Source: Mytilinidion resinicola (Eukaryota; Ascomycota; Dothideomycetes; Mytilinidiales; Mytilinidiaceae). From it: a stretch of DNA of 64,000 bases. Positions within the stretch are counted from its first letter, which is position 1, and the number at the start of each line of letters is the position of its first letter. Below are positions 55,603 to 64,000 of this stretch, piece after piece. A program made the position numbers and the translations under genes. The stretch spans positions 795,241 through 859,240 of the forward strand of contig NW_022985438.1 of NCBI RefSeq assembly GCF_010093595.1, given 5' to 3'. The notes under the pieces were generated by a model, which saw nothing but the letters and a program-made list of their open reading frames with translations, was not told where the DNA came from and did not search any database.

Positions 55603-58600
55603 CGTGAGCAGTGCGAGGTCGTCCGGCTCATGAGAATGCCAAGATCTCCCGAAGGAATGGTGGAGGAAGGAGGATGCAGTGCTATAAGGCTAAATGGGCA
55701 TGTGGAGAGCAACGATCTGATCACCGCGTCGATCAGGAAGTGGGAGAGGTTATCACTGGCCACGTGTGCAAGGGCACAGGGGATCCCACCTACGTATATC
55801 GGTTAGGATTCACAGTCCGCCGCTTGTCGTCCTATATCTCAAGCTCCGCGACGCCATGATGTGTGAGAACCGTCTCAATTACTCGGTCCCTTGCCGGGTT
55901 GCCACGGCGGCGGCAAATGGGCCCAAGTAAGAGAGGCCTAGATAGGAACATTATCGCCCATCAGACGAACACGCCAGTGATCGTGATCGTGGGACAGTCC
56001 ATGACTCGCGCAAGACAGGAGGCCGGGCGGAGGGGTCCTTCTGGATGTCTTCTGGTGTGTCTGGGCGCAGGCTGGGCCAGTGATTATTGGAATTGGCGAT
56101 ACCGGCTGGGCGAGTAAAAGGGACCTTCACCCGATGAAGGGGGATGCCCCTGTGAGCATCAAGCGACATCCCAGACCACACGTGGGGTTGTTCAGGCACA
56201 GAAGTGTTTTGGGTGCATGGGAGGGGAATGAACTGCCTAAAGCTGCATTAGAAGCGAATCTCGCCAGCGCTAAAGACGCCATTAGACGCCTTCACGCGGC
56301 ACGGCAGCTGCTGGAGAGAATTCGCCATGGATTTGCCATCCGTGGCTGCAGAGCGAGCGACGCTTGACAGGCACACGTGAAACCAGTGCCGGTTGGCCGC
56401 GGAACCTGAGGAGGCGCCGAAGTGACGGCGACTTTGGCTTCACAATTTGTCGCCGAGCGGGAGGTAGCGGCGGCCGCTAGAATTTTCTCTCGGCTGTACT
56501 TTGGAAGGAAGTGGATCTGAGAAACCTGGAGGAAATAGAAGTGTAGAGCAACACCGTGACAGCTCCGGGGATTCTTACGTGGTACTGAGTCGAGAATGAT
56601 GGAGGCCTGATTGCCAGAACGCCATCAATGCCGGCATGTGAAGGCGAGACATACGATTGTGCGGTTGTCGCCGTCTGCACACGGCAGCGGTTCTGCAAGT
56701 GGAAGGTCGACGAAGTCTGGGATCTAGGAGGTCCGAGAGTCTCCAGCGTATCAACGCACGGCCCTGGAAGACTTTGCACGCACTGGCTGCTAATCGGCCG
56801 AACTGACAGCTGCACAAGCGGTGCACAAGCCACTTCGCTCACCCTTCTACTGTGCATGAGTTCCGTCGACCACTCAGGATCTCAATCTTTCAATAATGGC
56901 TCCATCTCTGACACAAAGTGCGCAGAGCAATGCTGATATTCCCTCAACCCCAGATGACGATATCCTATATCCCTGCGACTTCGCTTCGACGCCATGGTTG
57001 TTTTTTCGGAGTTCATCATCTGGCAGAAGGTTCCATGCGAAGCCCTTCTGAGTAGCGTACTGCAGCGGTAGGTATCCCCTCTAAGTATCTTACTAAAAGT
57101 ACGAACGAGTAGGAGTGAACCGCGGAGGCAATCCGGTGGGAGAAGCCCCCCAGTCATGCCGGAGTCAGTGATGTAGCTATTGATGGCCTAAGTACTAGTT
57201 GAAAGGAGAGCGTTGTTGAGTTGAAGCACTGGTTCACGTTAGAATTACATGCTACGACCGGGGCTCCACGTTGCACTGTCTCAAAGACGGGGTAAGGAAG
57301 GCATTCCCTGTAGCGGAGTGTCGTCGCCGTCGTGGCTGTCTAGGATCAAGGGTACCAGGTAAGTATTATTGATAGTCTGCGTGCATGCTTAGTCTCGTGG
57401 GGGACAGCAGAGCCCTGTTCACTTCCAGTACGAGGCCATGAGTCTGAGCACATGGACATGCCACTGCCTAACTACTACTTTGGAAGCTGGAGACCACTTT
57501 GGAAGTTGAATGCCACCGTCATGAACAGACAGCCCCGCTGCAAGGACGCTAATGGTCAGGACACCGCTCAGACTCCGCTGCATGGAATTTTATCAGCCAC
57601 TTAGAATTTTGGAAACCCTAGAGATACCACAAGCAGTGGTAGAGTGTGAACGAGCATATATCCTGTCACCGTCGATAACTGACGCCGTGTCTGCGGCTCG
57701 CCCTTCCCCCCCTTCCCTCCAACTCTCTCCCCTCTCAGGATATCACGGCAATTGAATCATCCATGAAGAGCTTTCAGGATTCGGGAATAGGTCGTTCGAC
57801 ACTCCAGAGTCAATCCCGCATGCTATGAGGCCATGAAAATTCATTCAGTCGCATGTCACCGGCCCTCCCCTCTCTCGATTTTTGATATTCTGCCCTGATC
57901 ATCTTTATGTCCAGTTTCGGCTTCTTCCATTTTTCTCCTCGTGCTTTGTCGCTCCAGTAATACTTTCTCGCACCCTCCGGTCTTCTTGCTATCTTGCCCT
58001 TTTTTTGGCCTCTGCCAGAGTTGTTGAAGGCGAAAGATGGCTTTACGATTAACTCTCTGGTGCGGTCACGGTGCTTGTGATCGAATACATGCCGCTTCTA
58101 CCGGCGCGTGGTGAGTGCGGTAAGGGCAATCGCGTAGACGAGGCAGGGAGAAAAGGGAAAGTTTCAAGGGACTAGCATGCCCTCAATTAGCGTTCGGAAC
58201 TCGAGGGACTTCCATCTTTTGTGATATGAGATCTTCGAGTCTTATACCGTAGGGTGCCATAGCCTTATTCCCATAGCCTTATTCTTCTGCGAGATTGAGA
58301 CTGAAGACGCTCATTGCGCGCCAGTAGTGGTGTCATCTGGGGTGCCTTCTCTGAATAGTCGCAGAGCATAAAAGACGCGTCGCTCACGACTCGTACATGG
58401 CCGTGAGTGCGTGCTAAAGGTGTGAAGTTGAGCGAGGTAAACGGAAAATAGCGCTGGTCGTGTTTATGTATGAGGTGATAGGTTGGGCGCTGGAACGACG
58501 TAGAATTAGGCGCGAGCCCGCAGGTTTGAGTGCGCCTCATTTGCATGGGTTACAATGCATCAGAAAAGGTGCACAAGACGACTTCGCTGGAAGCTGGCCT

Positions 58601-59379
58601 AGGTGAGCAATTCTTCCCATCTTCAGTGACAATATACGTTGATAGAACGCATCTTAGTCGTTCGATAGATAAATGATAGGGGATGGTTAAGGTGCCCTTA
58701 AAGCACAAACAACTATTTGCGTAATAAACCAAAACCAAAAAGAAAAACTCTACCGCGATTCGAACTTCATCTACACCCTCTGCACCAAAGCGCAAAAAAA
58801 TGGCAAAAGGAAAGGGTCCCCACTTGGGACGCGGCGTGGCGATGGCGGCGACGGCATAATTTCAGCAACTTTCCTGAAGGCCAACGAAAATTAAACCAAA
58901 TATATAGACTCAGAAGTGTCGGGCCCGTGCGCGAGGTGGATCTCGTTCTGCAGTCAACAGAGCATGTGACGGGCGGATTGTGACATCACCTCACCAGTGC
59001 TATCCGGGTCGGATCGCACTTAGCTGTGTATTCCATGGTTCCAGTCGCTCACTGCGCTCGCTGAGCTCTCACCATCTACTAGAAGCCTCGTAAAATCGGC
59101 AAGACAACACCACAGTCACCGAAAGATCACACTTGAATTGAAACGAATGGGAAATTACTCAATCAACTTTGCCGTTCTATAATCAAAGAAATCAGAAGCA
59201 GAAATGCAACTACCTGTAACCACACCTTTTCGCAACCCCGTCCTGGGAACTGTTCTTCATATTGAAGTGCTTAGCAGTGGTCTAGAAAATTGCGTCAGCT
59301 AGGGTGCTACGTGTTTCTTGTTGGAGATCTTCCGCCAAATCAAAAAGGATTCTCACAGTACTGCTCTCCGCTCAAAACG
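55603..59379. other. 3.8-kb gene-poor region
   Basis: No gene was recognised on either strand. The stretch at about 57880-58030 is strongly pyrimidine-rich and ends in a short ATG frame (see 58037-58114). The rest has only short random frames. A non-coding RNA or a poorly conserved gene cannot be excluded. Confidence 0.45.
58037..58114 (+). other. Short ATG frame of 25 codons after a pyrimidine-rich leader
   Basis: After about 150 bp of pyrimidine-rich sequence an ATG at 58037 opens a 25-codon frame beginning MALRLTLWCGHGACD. Its stop overlaps a good GTGAGT donor (GCGTG then GTGAGTGCGG). It could be a first exon, a small peptide or chance. No downstream exon could be joined. Confidence 0.2.
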
Positions 59380-60270
59380 TTACACCTGCTTAGAGTCTAA
59401 GAACAACTCCACGTGCTTGCCGAACATCTCAGCTTGTTCATTGAGAAATCCGTGTCCAACATCCGGATAGATGATCAGGGTGGCGGTCTTGATCCTCTGC
59501 GAAAGGACCCAGCTGTTGTGCGATGGAATGAGCACATCATTGTCCCCATTAGCTACCAACACCGGTATCGTCAGTTGTCCTAGACGCGTGTAGCTCGCTT
59601 CGCTAGGGTCAGTCTCAGGGTTGAGCCATTTCCCCACGGCCGCGAGTTGGCGCTGCGAGCCCTCTACATCGACATACGGCGACCGGCCGTCCAGCTGACG
59701 CTGGTTCATCCTCTCCCACCACTGTGCACCCCTCGCCTGCTTCTCAGCACTGGGCGAATAGAAAGTCTTCAAAAATGCGGCCTTCTCCTCCGCATCCGTC
59801 ACCGCCGAGGCGAGAAGCATGACATTTGAGGAGTCCCCCCCCTCCACATCCGGCCCCCAGCTAACCCCGGTGCCGGCGAGCACGAGCTTCCGCACCAAGC
59901 GTGGTGTGTCCAGCGCGACCATTTGCGCCGCCATGCCGCCCATGCTGAAGCCGAGAAGGTCGACATTTGTGCGGTTGATTGTGGGGAGGAAGGCGTCGAG
60001 GAAAGCGACAACATGGGCAGCCCAGCCGGAGAATGAGTCAGCCACAATGCCAGAGGACTTACCGACGCCGGCGTTGTCGAAAAGAAGGATGGGCCGGTGG
60101 ATGGCGAGAGGGTTGATCAGTTCTGGGTCCCAATGGTCCATTGTTCCACGGAAGTGCTGAAGGAACATGAGGGGCGGATGAGGGGAGGAGGCGGGACCGA
60201 AGTAGCGGTAGGCATATTTATGGCCGTTCGTTTCGAGGTAGAGGGTTGGGGCGGTCTGTTGGGTGGACAT
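59380..60270 (-). CDS. Alpha/beta hydrolase
   Basis: Single exon, 296 aa from the ATG at 60270-60268 (MSTQQTAPTLYLETNG). The upstream frame stays open towards 60426, but the family start and a TATA box favour this ATG. It has an alpha/beta-hydrolase fold with the oxyanion region LMFLQHFRGTMDHWDP, the nucleophile elbow GFSMGG (Ser), the acid region VANGDNDVLIP (Asp) and the catalytic His in DVGHGFLNEQ. The HFRG form and the overall layout resemble haloperoxidase/esterase-type or bacterial 3-oxoadipate enol-lactonase-like hydrolases. Natural substrate unknown; no signal peptide, so cytosolic. Confidence 0.9.
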   Translation of the reverse strand: MSTQQTAPTLYLETNGHKYAYRYFGPASSPHPPLMFLQHFRGTMDHWDPELINPLAIHRPILLFDNAGVGKSSGIVADSFSGWAAHVVAFLDAFLPTINRTNVDLLGFSMGGMAAQMVALDTPRLVRKLVLAGTGVSWGPDVEGGDSSNVMLLASAVTDAEEKAAFLKTFYSPSAEKQARGAQWWERMNQRQLDGRSPYVDVEGSQRQLAAVGKWLNPETDPSEASYTRLGQLTIPVLVANGDNDVLIPSHNSWVLSQRIKTATLIIYPDVGHGFLNEQAEMFGKHVELFLDSKQV

Positions 60271-61024
60271 CGTGGTGGTTTGTGGTGAGTGTGTTGAAGC
60301 GTTGAGTAGAAAGCTGTTTGGAGGGTTCTTGAGACTGATATAGAAGCGAGATAGACAATCGAAGAAAGTGTTCGGTCGGTAGAGTGAAGCTTTTATATAA
60401 ACGCTGGAGCAATGCCACGACAACAAGGCCTAGCTATTGTAGACATAGTCGGTTGCTAACAATACCTTTTCCTTCCAGTCCCAACATCAATAAGCTTCAC
60501 TTAGCTGATTACCGCCCGAACGTACGAGAAGCATGCGAGCATTCGTCAGGCAGTTCAACAGTTCATTATTCGAAAAAAGATGCTTCCTTTGCCAATTAAG
60601 CTTCTAATCATGCACATAAATGTTTCCGTTTTCGGAAATCGGCAGGGATCCTGCGTGGAGGCTTGTTGCGCACGCTGTGTAATCCGCAACGTGCTAACAG
60701 TCCTAGCCGTATCGCAGAACCATGGCTAGGGGTCTTGATCTCGTGTATGATCGTGGGTGATCTTGCTGAGCCCTAGCCCTGGGAAGCGATGCAACGGTGA
60801 AGTCGAGTGGAGGGCCAAGGGGCCCTGGGGCATAGGAAGTGACGAAGTGTCCCCGGCGCGGCTGACTAAACCAAGCTACCACGAAGAGTGCGCCTTCTCG
60901 CTGCGGAATGACGATGCATGCCTCTTGGCGGATAGCTTGAGCTCCATCGTCCATTGTTCAAGGTTACCTTCATCGTGGCGACACATCACAAGCCTCGAAT
61001 TGCATCTACGCTAAACTCTTTCTG
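60271..61024. other. Divergent intergenic region, hydrolase / M28B peptidase
   Basis: A 754 bp stretch between two divergent start codons, so both promoters lie here. Apart from the TATA box at 60391 nothing is obvious. Confidence 0.5.
60391..60400 (-). promoter_or_regulatory. TATA box of the alpha/beta hydrolase gene
   Basis: The minus-strand sequence TTATATAAAA lies about 120 bp upstream of the hydrolase ATG at 60270. Position and sequence fit a core promoter. Confidence 0.55.
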
Positions 61025-63567
61025 ATGAGCAGCCGCTACAGCGATGAGAAGCCCACCATGGCCGACGAGAATACACCGCTCATCCAAGTAGTCCAGATCC
61101 GCCCCGCGGTGCCTCGATATCCCCACCACTCCATCCGCCGAGCATGCACTTTAGTCCTGGCGATTGTGCCTCTGTTTGTCGTTGCCGCTTTCCTCCTCTG
61201 CCTGGCTCTACCTAGTCCTCTTGACGGTGACGATGGCTCAGAATGGGCAACCTATCTCCCGTGGGCTGGAGCTGGCATCAGCAAGGCCTGGCCTCAGACC
61301 GACGGACTCACATACGAAGGTCTCCAGGACATATTGATCTCGACTCCGAATGCGACAAAGGCTAGGGAATGGAGTAAATACTACACTGCTGGACCGCATC
61401 TTGCTGGCAAGAATCTATCGCAGGCGATTTGGACAAAAGAGAAATGGCAGGAATTCGGCGTCTCCAACAGCTTGATCGTAGATTATGACATCTACGTGAA
61501 CTACCCTAAAGGCCACCGATTGGCGCTTCTGGAAAAAGACAAGAAGTCAAAGAGTGAAGAGACCGCAGATGCTGGTTCCAAGGTGTCATGGAGCGTAAAA
61601 TACGAGGCGGGCTTGGAAGAGAATGTCTTGGAGGAGGACAGCACCAGCGGACTATCGAACCGCATTCCAACTTTCCACGGATATTCCGCCTCTGGCAACG
61701 TCACTGCTCCATACGTGTTTGTGAACTACGGGAGCTACAAAGACTACGAGGAACTGCTAGCAGCAAACGTGAGTCTTGCCGGAAAGATCGCTCTCATCAA
61801 ATATGGTGGCATATTCAGAGGACTGAAGATCAAACGCGCACAAGAGCTTGGTATGGTTGGCGCTGTTATCTACTCCGATCCAGGCGACGATGGCGAAGTA
61901 ACGAAACACAATGGGAATTCAACATATCCGAAGGGACCTGCGAGAGAGCCGAGTAGTGTGCAACGAGGCAGCGTGGAGTTCTTGAGTAAGTGCTATCATT
62001 GTGTCGTTCCATCTTTGTGTTAAAGGTGACATTGACAATTGCTGAAGGCATAGCTCCCGGTGATCCTACCACTCCAGGCTATCCATCGAAGCCAGGCGCC
62101 CCACGAAAGCCCGTCGATACCATACTACCTAAGATCCCTTCGATTCCGATATCTTATGTAGACGCACTGCCACTCCTCAAGGGCTTGAACGGACATGGAC
62201 CGAAAGCATCGTCGTTCAATAAATATTGGCAAGGTGGAGGTCTAGACTACAAGGGCGTTGATTACAACATTGGGCCCTCGCCAGACAATTTGGTCCTGAA
62301 CCTGGTCAACGAGCAGGAGTACGTTATAACACCAATGTGGAACGTCATTGGCATCATCAATGGCAGTCTTGCTGACGAAGTGGTTGTTCTGGGCAACCAC
62401 CGAGATGCATGGATTGCTGGCGGGGCCGGCGATCCGAACAGTGGTTCCGCAGCCTTCAATGAGGTCATTCGCGGCTTTGGTGAAGCTCTTAAGGCAGGTT
62501 GGAAGCCTCTGCGAACCATCGTACTTGCAAGCTGGGATGGAGAGGAATACGGCTTGATTGGCTCTACGGAATGGGTGGAAGAGTACCTCCCCTGGCTATC
62601 AGCTTCAACTGTGGCATACTTGAACGTTGATGTTGGTACGACTGGACCACACTTCAGAGCTGCAGCAGCTCCGCTATTGAACAAGGCACTCATCGAAGCT
62701 GGTAAGTCAATTTGGTACGAGCACGCCATAGTGCTGTGTCTAACATCCATTGCAGTTGGCCTTGTTTTATCTCCAAACCAAACTGTTACAAATCAGACTG
62801 TCGGTGACGTCTGGAACGGTCACATTAGCACGATGGGATCTGGATCCGACTTCACTGCATTCCAAGACTTCGCAGGAATCCCGTCCGTTGATATGGGCTT
62901 CAGCGCCGGGCCGGATACCGCAGTCTATCACTATCACTCGAACTACGACTCCTTCGACTGGATGGACAAGTACGGTGACCCAGGTTTCCACTACCACGCC
63001 ACGATTGCAAAGGTGTGGGCCTTGCTCGCCGCCAAACTTGTTGAGACACCTGTCATCCAACTCAACGCAACAGAATATGCGAAGGGTCTGGCTGGCTACC
63101 TGGACACTGTGAAGAGCAAAGCTCTTGCAACCCCGGGATTCATCACTGAAGACGACGAAGACTGGACAAAGAAATCCCTCTTTTACGGCCTCACGAAGTC
63201 TATCAACCGCCTACACAACGTCTCTCTCTCCTTCGACGCCAAGGCTCAAGCATTGACAGACGAAATCGCAAAGGACCCCATTCCTTGGTGGAAATGGTGG
63301 CAGAAAGTGAGACTCTACTATGCGGTCCGCCGCGTGAACGCCAAGTACAAGTTCCTGGAGAGACAGTTTTTGTACGCGCCTGGCTTGGACGGGCGGAGTT
63401 GGTTCAAGCACGTTGTTTTCGCGCCCGGCATTTGGACTGGCTACGCCGGCGCAACATTCCCTGGGTTGGTTGAGAGCATCGAGAATGAGGACCGGGGCAA
63501 TGCTTTTAGGTGGGCTGGCATCATTACTGGACTGGTAGAAAAGGCGGCTAGTTCTTTGGAAGACTAG
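61025..63567 (+). CDS. M28B peptidase, glutamate carboxypeptidase II / transferrin-receptor-like (Vps70-like)
   Basis: Type II membrane metallopeptidase related to glutamate carboxypeptidase II and yeast Vps70, probably in the vacuolar or endosomal pathway. Three exons, 61025-61985, 62048-62701 and 62756-63567 (introns of 62 and 54 bp), give 808 aa. A cytoplasmic tail (about residues 1-45) is followed by one membrane helix (LVLAIVPLFVVAAFLLCLAL). The protease-associated domain is seen in NVTAPYVFVNYG and IALIKYGGIFRGLKIKRAQELG. The M28 zinc ligands are visible in GNHRDAW (His, Asp), SWDGEEYG (Glu-Glu) and YHYHSNYDSFDW (His). A C-terminal dimerisation domain completes it. The metal site looks intact, unlike in transferrin receptor. 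The second intron is a stop-free multiple of three. Confidence 0.92.
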
Positions 63568-63762
63568 ATCACCCTCTTGGACGAACAGTTGTTGTGTGCA
63601 ATCGTTTCGGAACCTTCTTACATACGAATCCGTACATGCCACGTAGATATGAATCATATGAACGTTTCAGTTCCCATAGTACCCATTTACGTCAGTAACA
63701 GTCAAGACCCGCTGCAGTAGTGCTGGTGTTCGGCTCTGGTATCGTTTGCATTCGAAGAAATT
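63568..63762. other. Short convergent intergenic region
   Basis: Separates the peptidase stop from the stop of the minus-strand gene at the right edge. Nothing else was seen. Confidence 0.5.
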
Positions 63763-63974
63763 CTACGAAACCCTCAAAGCGTCATTCACTATAAGATTCT
63801 CGCCTATCTTGCCCTGTTCCGTAATGAGTTCCCAACAGCTTATCTCTAAGATCTGCGCGTTGCCCTCGATGTCTTTAGACCACTTTGTAGAATTCATTGT
63901 GGTCCGCATATGCTGGTCCAAGTCGGCGTTGTCGAATTCGTGGAGTGCCGCAAAGCGCGGCTTGGACCCGTCCA
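63763..63974 (-). CDS. Last exon of a gene running off the right edge, possibly EthD-like
   Basis: A 69-residue C-terminal segment on the minus strand, opening at a good acceptor (TTTTAAAACAG before 63974) and ending at 63763. It reads SKPRFAALHEFDNADLDQHM, then STKWSKDIEGN, ending in LIVNDALRVS. The ALHEFD followed by a W-x-K pattern resembles the C-terminus of fungal EthD-domain proteins (small dimeric alpha/beta barrel enzymes), but the similarity is from memory and weak. The rest of the gene is outside the window. Confidence 0.5.
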
Positions 63975-64000
63975 CTGTTTTAAAGCGATTAGAGCGGTGG

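Noticed and set aside
58730..58800. tRNA-like TTCGAAT word
   Set aside because: The surrounding bases do not form a T-arm or acceptor stem.
1..64000. CRISPR array or bacterial operon
   Set aside because: No spaced palindromic direct repeats; genes have introns and separate promoters.

Overview
This is a nuclear segment from a filamentous ascomycete (Pezizomycotina; I would guess Dothideomycetes, but the sequence alone does not fix the class). The evidence is eukaryotic gene structure throughout: nearly every gene is interrupted by 46-170 bp GT-AG introns, often with a CTAAC/CTGAC-like branch site close to the acceptor. There are no operons. The gene set is typical of moulds: a Zn2Cys6 regulator, a cAMP-receptor-like GPCR, a SAT4/rhodopsin-type membrane protein, a GPI-type surface protein, a DHA1 transporter and a long-chain alcohol oxidase. 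Exon joins were worked out by eye from splice signals and reading-frame continuity; none is confirmed by transcripts. I saw no convincing tRNA, rRNA or CRISPR.

Layout. 0-10 kb: 5'-truncated long-chain alcohol oxidase (GMC family), a GNAT acetyltransferase, a degenerate coiled-coil gene, a DUF4385 protein and 6-phosphogluconolactonase. 10-20.3 kb: two large proteins with disordered and coiled-coil regions and no recognised family, then a divergent housekeeping pair, DPM2 (dolichol-phosphate-mannose synthase subunit) and CWC22 (spliceosome factor with an RS tail). 20.3-25.6 kb: a gene-poor stretch leading to the GPCR gene. 27-35 kb: a first copy of a repeat element beside a secreted arylsulfotransferase-like protein, then the FACT subunit POB3. 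35.8-47.5 kb: Zn2Cys6 regulator, small catalase-related protein, Pho85-type CDK with an acidic ORF behind it, and a 985-aa WD40 protein. 47.5-51.4 kb: an MFS transporter bracketed by two inverted copies of the same repeat. 51.4-64 kb: class-I photolyase, SAT4/rhodopsin-like protein, a gene-poor stretch, an alpha/beta hydrolase, an M28B-type (glutamate carboxypeptidase II-like) peptidase, and the last exon of a further gene at the right edge.

Working together. Most genes are unrelated housekeeping or environmental-response genes, and I see no biosynthetic cluster. Some share loose themes: DNA repair and oxidative stress (photolyase, catalase-related protein), sensing (GPCR, SAT4/rhodopsin-like protein, Pho85 CDK) and membrane or surface traffic (MFS, M28B peptidase, GPI-type protein, DPM2, which supports GPI and glycan synthesis).

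The least ordinary part is the repeat family. It has three copies (about 29.3-29.8, 47.6-48.2 and 50.7-51.35 kb), contains roughly 160-bp tandem subunits, sits close against the 3' ends of genes, and in one case frames an MFS gene as an inverted pair. No previously undescribed multi-gene system is demonstrable here.
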